From Pseudomonadales bacterium (GTDB lineage Bacteria > Pseudomonadota > Gammaproteobacteria > Pseudomonadales > Azotimanducaceae), in assembly GCA_017642855.1 (NCBI GenBank), contig JAEPOO010000001.1, positions 434,001-498,000 on the forward strand: a stretch of 64,000 nt of DNA, in the 5' to 3' direction. This document shows positions 1 to 8,250 of this stretch, in pieces. The notes below the pieces were generated by a model. The model ran no database searches. It was not told the DNA's origin and was given only the letters and a program-made list of their open reading frames with translations. Each line of letters starts with the position of its first letter. The stretch's first letter is position 1. A program made the translations under genes and the position numbers.

Positions 1-492
1 TGCGGCGGCTGGTTTTTTTGCTGCCTGCGCCGTGAGTGTTGACCCCATATCACAGAAGGGCCGGCCTTCTGGGGTGAGACGAACCGCATAAGAGACCAGT
101 GAGTCGCCGTCGACGTAGACCTGGACTGACTTCTGAAGCCCCTTCAATTCTTCGAGCACAGCTTTTGCGACCAGTATGCCGTCGCCGCCGTGAGTATCCA
201 GTTTTGCCGTGATTGAGAGTGCCGCTTCTCCCGATGATAAAGGCGCGATGCTGTGTGTCAGATATTCGTTGTCCAGCCCGCCGTTCGCTAACAGGTCATC
301 GCACACATGCAGTTGTCCTTCCCTGGTCGAAGCGAGAATGGTCAATTGTTCTTCAAGGACAGCGATTGTCTGCAGGGAATCAGTTGCCTTGGAGGAATTA
401 AGATAGTCTCTGTACAGTGGAATAGCCGCTGTGATGATGACTGCCACCAGTACCAGGGTGGCGAGTAGTTCTGTGGCTGTATATCCTTTCAT
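1..492 (-). CDS. Type IV pilin-like (pseudopilin) protein, truncated by window edge
   Basis: The reverse strand is open for 164 codons from an ATG at 492 to the first base of the window, so the C-terminus is missing. The N-terminus reads MKG then YTATELLATLVLVAVIIT, a classic prepilin signal: a three-residue leader ending in Gly, Glu at mature position 5 and one long hydrophobic helix used for membrane anchoring and filament packing. PilD-type peptidase processing is expected from the family. The ATG overlaps the TGA stop of the upstream VWA gene (ATGA), which implies translational coupling. The rest is a mixed globular domain with two visible Cys and no motif I recognise. It could be a minor pilin or a free-standing pseudopilin; which filament it serves cannot be told here. 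Confidence 0.75.
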   Translation of the reverse strand, partial: MKGYTATELLATLVLVAVIITAAIPLYRDYLNSSKATDSLQTIAVLEEQLTILASTREGQLHVCDDLLANGGLDNEYLTHSIAPLSSGEAALSITAKLDTHGGDGILVAKAVLEELKGLQKSVQVYVDGDSLVSYAVRLTPEGRPFCDMGSTLTAQAAKKPAAA

Positions 493-2597
493 CGTCTTGC
501 CAGTTTCTTTTTCTTGTTCTGGACGTAGTCCACCAAAATATATTCACCCAGGTTGTGCGGCTCCGCGTAGAAGATCCGGCCGCCGTTGATTTTGCTCATC
601 TGCTCCACAAAGGCCTTCAAGTAGTAGCTCTGGTCAAGCATAAAGGTATTAATGGTGATGTTCTTAGACGTACAGCTTCTCACAGCTCGGAGGGTTTTGC
701 TGATGGTTGTCGGTGTTGGTGGATAAGCGAATACCGGACGGCCACTCTCCAGATGGGCCGTTGGTTCACCGTCGGTAATCATAATGACCTGTTTGGTGCC
801 CTGCTGGTGCTTCGCCAACAGTTTCTCGGCAAGTATCAACGCATGCTGCATGTTGGTGCCAAGCAGGTAGTCGTCGTACTGCAGGTAGGGCAGGTCGTGC
901 GCTTTGATTTCCTTTGCGTAGGCAGAGAATCCAAGCACATACAGACTGTCTCTCGGATAAGCCGTTGTAATCAAATTATGCAGCGCCATAGCAACTTTCT
1001 TTGCAGACTGGAAAGAGCCTCGCAGAGCCATGGACCACGACAGGTCAACCATCAGTACGGTTGCCGTTTGGGTGATCATTTCGCTGCGATAAATCTCGAA
1101 GTCATCCATCGCCAGTTTGATGGGTGATCCTGGCCCCTCTCGATCGAGCGCGTTGCGAATGGTTCGCGGCATGTGCAGGTGGAACGGATCGCCAAACTCA
1201 TAGGGTTTGGATTCTTCGATACGTTCACCGAAGCGGCCTTCTTCCGGGACTGCGTGATTGCCAAGGTTCTGCTTCTTAAGTTTTGCGTAGATTTCGGTGA
1301 GTGCTTTCTGGCCCAGGCTTCGCGTTCCTCGGGGTGTGAGTTCCCACTTGCTGCCGTCTTTGGTGACGTAACCGGCTTCTTCGAGAATCTCGAGCATCTT
1401 TTTCATTTCTTCGAGATGTTCCAGCGCTTCGTCGCCAAGCAGCTCCTGCAGTTTGTCGGGATCGATGTTGTCGACCTTGCCGTCGTACTGCGCCCGCTGC
1501 ATCTGTTGCTCCAACTGGTCCAGTTCCGCCATTTCACGCATCAGTTCCATGGCGGCGAGTAGATCAATCTCCTCGTCACCAGAGAAGTTGTACTGCTTAC
1601 CCTGCGGATTCAGGAAATCGAGTTCTTTTGCGAGCTTGGCCAGTTCAGCCTCCAGCTCAGGATCGCCAAACTTACCCTGCATCATGTCCTGCAGCTGTTG
1701 CTGCTGATCCGGAGACATGGAGTTAAACAGTGACTGTGTCGCTGCCATCTGCTGCTGCATCTGTTCCAGCAGTTCATCCAGATGTTTCGGTGGATCATCA
1801 CCGAACATGTCGCCGTACTTGTCCATGAACTCATCAAAGCCGGGGTCTTCACCCGCGATCTTCTTGACCAGCATGTCGTTCAGATCTTTCACCATGTCTT
1901 TCATGCGCTGGATGTCGCCTTCCGACATCTGGTCAACCATGTTCTGAATATCTTTAAAGAACGACTGGGTCATGGCTTGCCTGAGTTGATCCATCAGTTT
2001 CAGGAATTTTTTCTGGGCATCTGTGTTGAGGAATTCATATTCCTGCAGTGCCTTTACCTGGCCCGCGGCATCATCCGGCAGGTTCTTGATGAAGTCTTTG
2101 TTCTTTTCACCAATGTCACTGAGCACTTGACCGGAAAAATTTTCGCCATCCTCTGAGTCGCGATCAGTGTACTGAGTGTCATAAGATTGGCTGGTGCTTT
2201 TGCCATCCAGATCGCGCAGCAGGTCTTCCATGAACTTCCCGGCATCATCCGGGTCGTTTTTCTTATCAACCCAGTCGTTGATGGTCTGCCGTTCCATATC
2301 GAGGATTTCTTCAAGCTGGCGCTTGATGTCTTCCATGACGCCGCCCATGTCGAATCGCTCCAGGCGTTCTCGTCTCTCTTCTTTGAGCTGCCGCAACATG
2401 TCCCGTAGACCACGGATATAGCCGCCGTCGGAAGTATCCATGCCCCGCTGCATGAGGTATCTCATCGCCTGCTGAAGATCACCGAATTCCATCAGGTCTT
2501 CTGAGAGCGCGCTCAAAATGTCATCGGCATCCAGCTCTATCTTCTGGGTGCCGTCCCATCTTGAGTAACGCAGCAGTGATGTGTATCTAAGCGACAT
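489..2597 (-). CDS. VWA-domain protein (CoxE/chelatase-subunit type)
   Basis: This 702-residue soluble protein has a long acidic, Met/Gln-rich helical N-terminal half (about residues 1-470) and a C-terminal von Willebrand A domain. The metal-binding MIDAS motif DLSWS is at 518-522 and the conserved TDGE turn is near 608. VWA proteins of this type pair with MoxR AAA+ ATPases as co-chaperone-like modules that insert metals or remodel protein complexes. The partner ATPase lies one base upstream, so the two form a bicistron. The stop codon overlaps the start of the pilin-like gene. The client protein is unknown. Confidence 0.85.
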   Translation of the reverse strand: MSLRYTSLLRYSRWDGTQKIELDADDILSALSEDLMEFGDLQQAMRYLMQRGMDTSDGGYIRGLRDMLRQLKEERRERLERFDMGGVMEDIKRQLEEILDMERQTINDWVDKKNDPDDAGKFMEDLLRDLDGKSTSQSYDTQYTDRDSEDGENFSGQVLSDIGEKNKDFIKNLPDDAAGQVKALQEYEFLNTDAQKKFLKLMDQLRQAMTQSFFKDIQNMVDQMSEGDIQRMKDMVKDLNDMLVKKIAGEDPGFDEFMDKYGDMFGDDPPKHLDELLEQMQQQMAATQSLFNSMSPDQQQQLQDMMQGKFGDPELEAELAKLAKELDFLNPQGKQYNFSGDEEIDLLAAMELMREMAELDQLEQQMQRAQYDGKVDNIDPDKLQELLGDEALEHLEEMKKMLEILEEAGYVTKDGSKWELTPRGTRSLGQKALTEIYAKLKKQNLGNHAVPEEGRFGERIEESKPYEFGDPFHLHMPRTIRNALDREGPGSPIKLAMDDFEIYRSEMITQTATVLMVDLSWSMALRGSFQSAKKVAMALHNLITTAYPRDSLYVLGFSAYAKEIKAHDLPYLQYDDYLLGTNMQHALILAEKLLAKHQQGTKQVIMITDGEPTAHLESGRPVFAYPPTPTTISKTLRAVRSCTSKNITINTFMLDQSYYLKAFVEQMSKINGGRIFYAEPHNLGEYILVDYVQNKKKKLARR

Positions 2598-2598
2598 G

Positions 2599-4026
2599 TC
2601 AGCCTCGATAGGTAGCCCGACCGCCGACGCGATCTTTGTTCAGCAACTGGTTAATGTGCAGGCCTTCGAGAATAAATTCGACCGCTGATGCACGCTGCGC
2701 CGAGTTACCACCCGGTACGAGTTTCTCAAGCGCGCCATTTAAGCCATCGATCTTCTTGATGATGTCTTCGTATTCGGCAGAGGCGAGTGATTCCCCTGTG
2801 GTCACGTTGATACCTTCAGCAAACTTGAGCGCGATGGTTTCCATGTCCATGCCTTCTGTGAAGCGGTTGTAAACAGCACGTGTTGCTTCCTGGAAAAGTT
2901 TTTCCATGATTTTTTCTTCGCGACCTTCTTCCATGGCCTCGAATTCCACCTTGCCCTGTAGTGAAGGCATGATGAATGGCAGGTCGGAAACCCGTGGCAC
3001 CACATCCTGCTCGCCGATTTCGATAGCCCTGCGGAGGGCGTTTGCCAGCAGCGCTTCGTAGTTGGAGACCGAGGCACGAACCGAGACACCTGAACGCTGA
3101 TTGATGTCGGGTGACTTCCGTGCCTGTTGTGTAATTTCCGCGACGATCTGCGACATAAATGGAGGCACGTCCTCTTTATACTCGCCCAGGTCCAGCTTGC
3201 GTTGTTCCTGTTCCATGATCGCGATCTCTTCCAGGATGGTTTCTGGATAGTGCGTGCGGATCTGTGAACCGTAGCGATCTTTCAGTGGCGTAATGATGCG
3301 GCCCCGGTTGGTGTAGTCCTCGGGATTGGCGGTCGCAACGATCATGATGTCGAGATCGAGTCGGATTTTGTGCCCGCGAATCTGGACGTCACGCTCTTCC
3401 AGCACGTTGAGCAGGCCGACCTGGATACGTTCTGCCAGGTCGGGCAGCTCGTTAATGGCGAAGATGCCGCGATTGGTATGCGGAATCAGACCGAAATGCA
3501 GCGCTTCTTCATCAGAGAGGTATCGTCCTTCAGCGATCTTGATCGGGTCAACTTCACCAATCAGGTCTGCAATGGTGATATCCGGCGTGGCGAGTTTTTC
3601 GCCGTAGCGAGTGCCCCTGTGAATCCATTCAATCGCAGTGTTGTCTCCCTGTTCCTCGAGAATCTTTTTTCCCTGGGCGCTGATGGGCTCAAACGGGTTT
3701 TCAGGGATTTCTGCGTCTGCGAGGACCGGGATGTATTCGTCGAGCAGTGAGGTCAGGCTGCGAATAATCCTGGATTTGGCCTGGCCGCGTTCACCGAGCA
3801 GGATGATGTCCTGGCCGGACAGGATCGCATTTTTAAGTTGGGGGACGACTGTGTCCTGATAACCGATGATGTCCGGGAAAACTTCTTCGCCTTCCTGGAG
3901 TTTCTTCATCAGGTTGCGGCGCATCTCATCTCGAACGGGGAGCACCCTGTAATTGCTGGCCTTGAGGTCACCCAGGGTTTTGGCTTCGGTCACAAATACC
4001 TCCGTAATAAACCGCCGTTTAGTCAT
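2599..4026 (-). CDS. MoxR-like AAA+ ATPase (Mg-chelatase ChlI-like)
   Basis: This 475-residue ATPase has the Walker A-like loop GERGQAKS at 78-85, a Walker B-like IFAINELPDL at about 188-197 and a sensor segment ATANPEDYTNRGRI near 240, the pattern of the ChlI/BchI/MoxR clade of AAA+ proteins. Its C-terminal part is helical. It is the first gene of the operon with the VWA protein, with a one-base gap, and would provide the ATP-driven half of a MoxR-VWA remodelling complex. No metal-chelatase substrate subunit is nearby, so a tetrapyrrole role is unlikely. Confidence 0.87.
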   Translation of the reverse strand: MTKRRFITEVFVTEAKTLGDLKASNYRVLPVRDEMRRNLMKKLQEGEEVFPDIIGYQDTVVPQLKNAILSGQDIILLGERGQAKSRIIRSLTSLLDEYIPVLADAEIPENPFEPISAQGKKILEEQGDNTAIEWIHRGTRYGEKLATPDITIADLIGEVDPIKIAEGRYLSDEEALHFGLIPHTNRGIFAINELPDLAERIQVGLLNVLEERDVQIRGHKIRLDLDIMIVATANPEDYTNRGRIITPLKDRYGSQIRTHYPETILEEIAIMEQEQRKLDLGEYKEDVPPFMSQIVAEITQQARKSPDINQRSGVSVRASVSNYEALLANALRRAIEIGEQDVVPRVSDLPFIMPSLQGKVEFEAMEEGREEKIMEKLFQEATRAVYNRFTEGMDMETIALKFAEGINVTTGESLASAEYEDIIKKIDGLNGALEKLVPGGNSAQRASAVEFILEGLHINQLLNKDRVGGRATYRG

Positions 4027-4088
4027 ATAACCAGTTTGAAAGGCTCCTGTCGACCTGACCGAACGGGTCTACCCAGCGAAGCAAAGTT

Positions 4089-4188
4089 CCCTCATCTCGA
4101 CCGAACAATCCCCCTCATCTCGACCGATCGAAGCGAGCGGAGAGATCCCTGCGCGACGCAGCTGCGCTGCTTTGGTCGGGATGAGGTG
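4089..4188. repeat. Intergenic repeat/inverted-repeat cluster (REP-like)
   Basis: Between the cmo operon and the MoxR operon the 16-mer CCCTCATCTCGACCGA occurs twice in direct orientation (4089-4104 and 4112-4127). A near-complementary copy, GGTCGGGATGAGG, follows at about 4175-4187, so the block can fold into a long hairpin around 4112-4187. The segment GAAGCGAGCGGAGAGATC between them resembles dispersed intergenic repeats seen in many bacterial genomes (from memory). It lies past the end of cmoB and just upstream of the MoxR gene, both on the reverse strand, and may act as a terminator. Confidence 0.55.
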
Positions 4189-4189
4189 G

Positions 4190-5134
4190 TTAAGGCTTTT
4201 TCGCCAGTAAAATGGCTCTGGTTGGTGCGGGATATCCTTCGATGGTGAGGGATTTGTCCTCAGGGTCGAGGTAGTCGATCAGGGACTGGAATTGCATCCA
4301 GTCCGTGGCTCTTTGCTCTTCCAGGCTCGTGACATTGATATCCACGGTTTCAATGTCTTTGAAGCCGAGCCGGTCCAGCATGACCTCCAACAGGTCGGTT
4401 GAGGGGATAAACCAGACGTTACCCATCTTTGCGTATCGATCTTCCGGTATAAGAGCGGTCCTGACATCACCCTCAATCACCAGGGTTTCCAGTACGAGTT
4501 GCCCGCCAGGTTTCAGAAAGCTGAAGAGCTCCTGCAGATGGTCCAGGGGTGAGCGTCGGTGGTACAGCACGCCCAGCGAGAATACGGTGTCGAACAGATT
4601 GAAAGCGGGTAGATGTTCGCTTTTGAGTGGCAACAGATAAGCCCTGTTCTCAGGGCAGAGTTTCTGCAGTAGGGTGAACTGATAGTTAAAGAGAATGGTG
4701 GGGTCGATACCCAGGGCCATTTTTGCGCCGTCACCCAGCATGCGGAACAGGTGATAGCCGTTGCCACAGCCGATATCCAGCACCAGTTGATCACTTAAGT
4801 CTGGCACGTGTTCCCGAATGCGCTGCCATTTCCAATCGCTGCGCCATTCCGTATTAATAAAGGTATCGCCAACCTGGAACGGACCCTTCCGCCAGGGAAG
4901 TAACTGGCGTAACGCCACTTCAAAATTTTCTTCAGGGTTACCGATTTGCACAGTGTCCTGATTAAACTCAGCGAATCGCTTTTCTGGAGTAACGCTGGCC
5001 AGCACGGCATCCCACTCTTCTTTTCTTCCGTGATCACGAACTTCGACGGCAAGAACGTCACGTAGCGCGTCGTGAAACGGCTCGAGAGGACCTGATTTGG
5101 CGTCCGCGAGGAAACGATCGATTTCAGGCTGCAT
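4190..5134 (-). CDS. cmoB: tRNA U34 carboxymethyltransferase CmoB
   Basis: This 314-residue protein is close to the usual CmoB length of about 320. The SAM/carboxy-SAM binding loop VLDIGCGNGYH is at 118-128, preceded by the family segment with NTEWRSDWKW near 94-103. CmoB transfers the carboxymethyl group of carboxy-S-adenosylmethionine to 5-hydroxyuridine at wobble position 34, giving cmo5U in tRNA. The carboxy-SAM synthase gene cmoA lies upstream in the same operon, separated by one small membrane-protein gene whose end overlaps this start by 11 bases. Confidence 0.95.
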   Translation of the reverse strand: MQPEIDRFLADAKSGPLEPFHDALRDVLAVEVRDHGRKEEWDAVLASVTPEKRFAEFNQDTVQIGNPEENFEVALRQLLPWRKGPFQVGDTFINTEWRSDWKWQRIREHVPDLSDQLVLDIGCGNGYHLFRMLGDGAKMALGIDPTILFNYQFTLLQKLCPENRAYLLPLKSEHLPAFNLFDTVFSLGVLYHRRSPLDHLQELFSFLKPGGQLVLETLVIEGDVRTALIPEDRYAKMGNVWFIPSTDLLEVMLDRLGFKDIETVDINVTSLEEQRATDWMQFQSLIDYLDPEDKSLTIEGYPAPTRAILLAKKP

Positions 5135-5444
5135 GTTGTTCGAGTTCTATCTGCTCACACAACATGTCGTTGGCATTGTAGGTGGTGTGGATCAGCTGCA
5201 GCAGGAAAGTCTCGGCGATCAGCCCGAGACACAGAGCCGCGAGACCCAGTGCAAAAAAGAGTAGGGCAACAACTGTTGTCTTGCGACCCCGCATGGATAT
5301 GCCGGTCATATCGCGGATGTTTCGATGGCCAACATTAGAGAAGAACTGGCGCGCCAGGTTTCTGGAAACGCCGAGGCTGGACTGGCCCTGCTCAACCTCT
5401 TTGAGTAGATCCTGGTATTGCTCGGGTGTCAGGTAGCCGGCCAT
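5124..5444 (-). CDS. Small single-pass membrane protein between cmoA and cmoB
   Basis: The preferred start ATG at 5444 shares its A with the TAA stop of cmoA, giving 106 residues beginning MAGYLTPEQYQDLL. An upstream start inside cmoA would add 12 residues but is less economical. Residues about 50-78 form one strongly hydrophobic segment (TTVVALLFFALGLAALCL and onwards), preceded by basic residues, suggesting a single inner-membrane helix. I do not recognise the family. Its position inside the cmo operon, overlapping both neighbours, implies co-translation but does not establish a role in tRNA modification. Confidence 0.75.
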   Translation of the reverse strand: MAGYLTPEQYQDLLKEVEQGQSSLGVSRNLARQFFSNVGHRNIRDMTGISMRGRKTTVVALLFFALGLAALCLGLIAETFLLQLIHTTYNANDMLCEQIELEQHAA

Positions 5445-6187
5445 TACTTGATGCCTAGAAACGCAGAAAAGTTCAGGCAATGCATGCAGCGCATGACGGT
5501 GGCAAAGCCAGCAGTGTTTAATCGCTCAAGATGTAGTGCCTCGCTGTTGGGTACCAGCACATTCTCGATTGCCGCTCTCTTTTGCGCGATCTCGAGATCG
5601 GAGTAGCCCTGCAACTTTTTGAAGTCGTGGTGAAGGTCAGTCATCAGCGTCTGTTTGTCTTCGTCATCGAAGCGAACTTTCTCAGCCAAAAGAATGATGC
5701 CGCCGTCGTTTAACCCCTCATACATCCGATTCAGAATCGTTTGGCGCTCATCGTCATCAATGAATTGCAAAGTAAAGTTCAAAATGATCACGGAGGCATT
5801 GCTGAATTCGGTATCGCGGATATCCTGTTCCAGGATTTCACAGGTTGCCGCGGAATGGTCTCTGCCCATGTTTGAGCGGCATCGTTCCACCATCGCAGCC
5901 GAGTTGTCTACGCCAATCGCGTGGCAGCTGGCGGGGATGTGTCGGCGCAACTGCAGGGTAGAAGCACCCAGCGAACATCCAAGGTCGTATACGTTTGTAC
6001 TCTCTTGAGCGTAACGTTCAGCCAGCAGGCCGATGAGCTGTAGGACCAATCCATAGCCCGGAACACTGCGTTCGATCATGTCGGTAAACACATCCGCGAC
6101 ATTTTCATCGAACTTAAAGGCGCCGACGGATGTCATGGGTGATGCGTAGACCGTATCTTTTTTATCGGAAGAGTTGTTCTCTGGCAT
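5444..6187 (-). CDS. cmoA: Carboxy-S-adenosyl-L-methionine synthase CmoA
   Basis: The protein has the Rossmann methyltransferase fold with the SAM loop DLGCSLGAS at about 68-76 and the family segment ERSVPGYGLVLQLIGLLAER just before it. CmoA converts SAM plus prephenate to carboxy-SAM, the substrate of CmoB. The ATG at 6187 gives a 247-residue protein that matches the usual N-terminus just ahead of KDTVYASP. The frame stays open to a TTG at 6226 with no better ribosome site, so the exact start is uncertain. It is the first gene of the cmoA - small membrane protein - cmoB operon. Confidence 0.94.
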   Translation of the reverse strand: MPENNSSDKKDTVYASPMTSVGAFKFDENVADVFTDMIERSVPGYGLVLQLIGLLAERYAQESTNVYDLGCSLGASTLQLRRHIPASCHAIGVDNSAAMVERCRSNMGRDHSAATCEILEQDIRDTEFSNASVIILNFTLQFIDDDERQTILNRMYEGLNDGGIILLAEKVRFDDEDKQTLMTDLHHDFKKLQGYSDLEIAQKRAAIENVLVPNSEALHLERLNTAGFATVMRCMHCLNFSAFLGIK

Positions 6188-6249
6188 GGTTCTATTTGTG
6201 ACAGATGCCTCATTTGAGGGCTGCAAAGGTTAGCACAATCAGGAAAGAC

Positions 6250-6277
6250 TTGACCCTCTTTGCGGGATCGCTAAGAT
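6250..6277 (+). promoter_or_regulatory. Putative sigma-70 promoter for the 6285-6432 transcript
   Basis: TTGACC (6250-6255) and TAAGAT (6272-6277) are separated by 16 bases. The unit points toward the tandem repeat and the terminator at 6406 and away from cmoA. The -10 match is only moderate. Confidence 0.35.
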
Positions 6278-6330
6278 TTAAGGCATTAGGCATATATATA
6301 GAGCCATGCGTGTAGAGGATTGTTTAGTTA

Positions 6331-6357
6331 CCGTAGGAACCGTAGGAACCGTAGGAA
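6331..6357. repeat. Three perfect tandem copies of a 9-bp unit
   Basis: CCGTAGGAA is repeated three times without interruption (6331-6339, 6340-6348, 6349-6357), followed by CCC. The length is a multiple of three, but the surrounding frame has no supported protein. It lies inside the candidate short transcript. Confidence 0.9.
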
Positions 6358-6405
6358 CCCTCAGCTCCATGATGACCATGAGAGCCATGCGCGCTCCACG
6401 CTTTC

Positions 6406-6432
6406 AAACCCCGACTTCGCTCGGGGTTTTTT
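6406..6432 (+). terminator. Rho-independent terminator
   Basis: AAACCCCGA pairs perfectly with TCGGGGTTT around a six-base loop (6415-6420), followed by a run of T to 6432. This is a textbook intrinsic terminator for forward transcription, although no forward gene lies upstream of it. Confidence 0.85.
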
Positions 6433-6462
6433 GTTTCAGGACGGTCAAAAAGTCGGTGTGTC

Positions 6463-7062
6463 ATGAGCCTTAGCATCTTACGAATCAATACAGCTGGGAC
6501 TCCGGTCGAGTGGTTGTCGTGGCAGGAGGCGGTATGCCTGCATGCGCGCGAACTGGTTAGCTGGACCTATGGAGAAGAAGTGATGGAAGTGCACGGTGGC
6601 ACTTCCCGGGAAACGGGCGAGCAGACGGTGCTGACGTTAAACAGCATCATCGCCTGCAAAGGAAAGGTTTATGACAAGGTGCGTCACGAACCACCGCTCA
6701 CAAACCGCGCGCTGTTTCGACGCGACCAGAACATCTGTTTGTACTGCGGGAACGAATTCAAGGAATGTGATCTCAGTCGTGATCACGTCATACCGGTATC
6801 CAGAGGCGGGCAGGATTCATGGACAAACGTCGTAACGTCCTGCAAACGATGTAATGCTCGCAAAGGTAATCTGTTGCTTGATGAGTGCAGTTTGGAACTC
6901 CTGGCACTGCCTTATCGTCCGAATCATGCTGAGTATCTTGCCTTGTCTCACAGCGGCAGGATCCTGGGTGACCAGATGACGTTTTTGCGGCGGCAGTTCT
7001 CGTCCAACAGTCGACTGCTGGACGATGGTCCGATAAAGTTGACGAAGAAAGCGCAATACTGA
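6463..7062 (+). CDS. HNH endonuclease family protein
   Basis: This 199-residue protein has a C-terminal HNH domain. It shows a CxxC pair at 92-95, the DH of the first catalytic histidine at 107-108 (RDHVIPVSRGG), Asn122 in SWTN and a second CxxC at 127-130, as in the zinc-stabilised bacterial HNH group. The N-terminal about 85 residues form the companion domain seen in chromosomal members of this group. The ATG at 6463 follows the terminator by about 30 bases. It is probably a housekeeping HNH protein; the physiological substrate is not evident from sequence. Confidence 0.85.
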   Translation: MSLSILRINTAGTPVEWLSWQEAVCLHARELVSWTYGEEVMEVHGGTSRETGEQTVLTLNSIIACKGKVYDKVRHEPPLTNRALFRRDQNICLYCGNEFKECDLSRDHVIPVSRGGQDSWTNVVTSCKRCNARKGNLLLDECSLELLALPYRPNHAEYLALSHSGRILGDQMTFLRRQFSSNSRLLDDGPIKLTKKAQY

Positions 7063-7071
7063 CCTGCTCGT

Positions 7072-7806
7072 TTGAAACAATCTCTTAAAGTCCTGCACAC
7101 GTCGGACATTCATCTCGATAACAATATCGGTGCCGGTGAAGACATGAGCCATGCTCAGATCGGCTTTCGGTCCGTGATTGATTCCGCGTTGAATCATGAT
7201 GTTGATCTTTTTCTCCTGGCCGGTGATCTCTTTGACCACAATCGGGTGAAAGAGCCGTGTCTGGAATTTGTCAGTGAACAACTGGCGAGACTCTCCTGTC
7301 CAACGGTCATGATCACCGGCAACCACGACTGCATGGCAGACTATTCGATTTATCACAAATACGACCCGCGAGAAGCGGGGAGCCACATCACGTTCCTCAA
7401 TGAAGAAGCAGGTAGCACCCATCGCATTGATGAGCTGGGCGTGACCATCTGGGGCAGGGGTATCGTCGACCACCATCCTGATCACAAACCGCTCGAATCT
7501 GTACCAGACCACGAGCACGAGGGCTGGTACCTGGGGATGACCCATGGCTTTTATATTGATCGCGGCATGCAGGCGTTTTCATCGCTAATCACACCGGAAG
7601 AGATTGAGCAGAGTGGTTTTGACTACCTGGCGCTTGGTCATGTGCACGTTTACACCGTCATGGAACATGGCAAAACGACTGCTGTTTACCCGGGTTCACC
7701 CAACCACGCCCAGGGCGCAAAAGAAATGACGGCGGCGTTGGTAGATCTGGACCCGGAATCAGGCGTAGGCGTTCAGAAAATTCTGCTCACTGCATCAACT
7801 GCATGA
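7072..7806 (+). CDS. SbcD/Mre11-like metallophosphoesterase
   Basis: This 244-residue calcineurin-like phosphoesterase has metal-binding motifs in order: DIHLD at 12-16, GDLFD at 51-55, GNHD at 83-86 and a late GHVH. The order and spacing match the nuclease domain of SbcD/Mre11-type DNA repair proteins, but the protein lacks a long C-terminal capping region and no SbcC partner is adjacent. It starts at a TTG nine bases after the HNH stop, so the two nucleases are probably co-transcribed. Its end overlaps the convergent SnoaL gene by 20 bases. Confidence 0.8.
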   Translation: MKQSLKVLHTSDIHLDNNIGAGEDMSHAQIGFRSVIDSALNHDVDLFLLAGDLFDHNRVKEPCLEFVSEQLARLSCPTVMITGNHDCMADYSIYHKYDPREAGSHITFLNEEAGSTHRIDELGVTIWGRGIVDHHPDHKPLESVPDHEHEGWYLGMTHGFYIDRGMQAFSSLITPEEIEQSGFDYLALGHVHVYTVMEHGKTTAVYPGSPNHAQGAKEMTAALVDLDPESGVGVQKILLTASTA

Positions 7807-8188
7807 ACACATCCATGGCATCGATAAAGACGCGATAGTCTTTGACCTTGCCGTCTTCAACTTCGAAGACACTACAAATCAACCTGGGTGACACCGGGGA
7901 ACCCTTGGTCGATACCGTGCTTGGATGAGTGGGTTCGCCGCTCCACCGCCAGATACCCACCGCAGTGTTGTCTTCAGCGAAAATTTTGATAACTTCGATT
8001 TCAACGTCCGGTGTGTTCTGGCAGAACCCTCGAGCATGAGCATCGAGTGCATCGGGTCCTGTTTTCCCTGGCTGGGTCGAATCAACCAGATCCTCTGCGG
8101 CGATATCCGCAATCAGATCAAAGTTGCGGTTGCCCAGTACCTCTTCGAGATAAATCCTCATAAGTTCTTGGCTTGTCTGGCTACTCAT
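7787..8188 (-). CDS. SnoaL-like (NTF2-fold) protein, ester-cyclase type
   Basis: This 133-residue protein has the compact alpha+beta NTF2/SnoaL pattern: an N-terminal helix (SSQTSQELMRIYLEEVLG), a middle segment DLVDSTQPG and a C-terminal strand FEVEDGKVKDYRVFID. Proteins annotated as ester cyclases or polyketide-cyclase-like have this length and layout. Nothing nearby fixes a substrate. Its stop region overlaps the convergent phosphoesterase gene, and its start lies close to the DUF1330 gene on the other strand. Confidence 0.7.
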   Translation of the reverse strand: MSSQTSQELMRIYLEEVLGNRNFDLIADIAAEDLVDSTQPGKTGPDALDAHARGFCQNTPDVEIEVIKIFAEDNTAVGIWRWSGEPTHPSTVSTKGSPVSPRLICSVFEVEDGKVKDYRVFIDAMDVFMQLMQ

Positions 8189-8250
8189 CGGTTGCGTTCC
8201 TGGGCTGTTCTGTCATGGTTGATATCAACATGATGAAAGGAGATGCGGCG

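Larger units (their letters stand above)
6285..6432 (+). ncRNA. Candidate short RNA or transcribed leader upstream of the HNH gene
   Basis: Between the divergent cmoA and HNH genes there is a promoter-like pair and, about 150 bases later, a strong intrinsic terminator, but no convincing coding sequence. The interval contains three exact tandem copies of CCGTAGGAA (6331-6357). The terminator sits 30 bases before the HNH start, so the unit could be a free-standing small RNA or an attenuated leader of the HNH gene. I do not recognise it as a known RNA family. Confidence 0.35.

Noticed and set aside
6331..6357. CRISPR-like array
   Set aside because: Three abutting 9-bp units with no spacers; it is a simple tandem repeat.
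6306..6473. Forward ORF of 55 residues with repeated VGT
   Set aside because: It runs through the intrinsic terminator and into the HNH gene, has no good ribosome site, and the repeat explains its odd composition.
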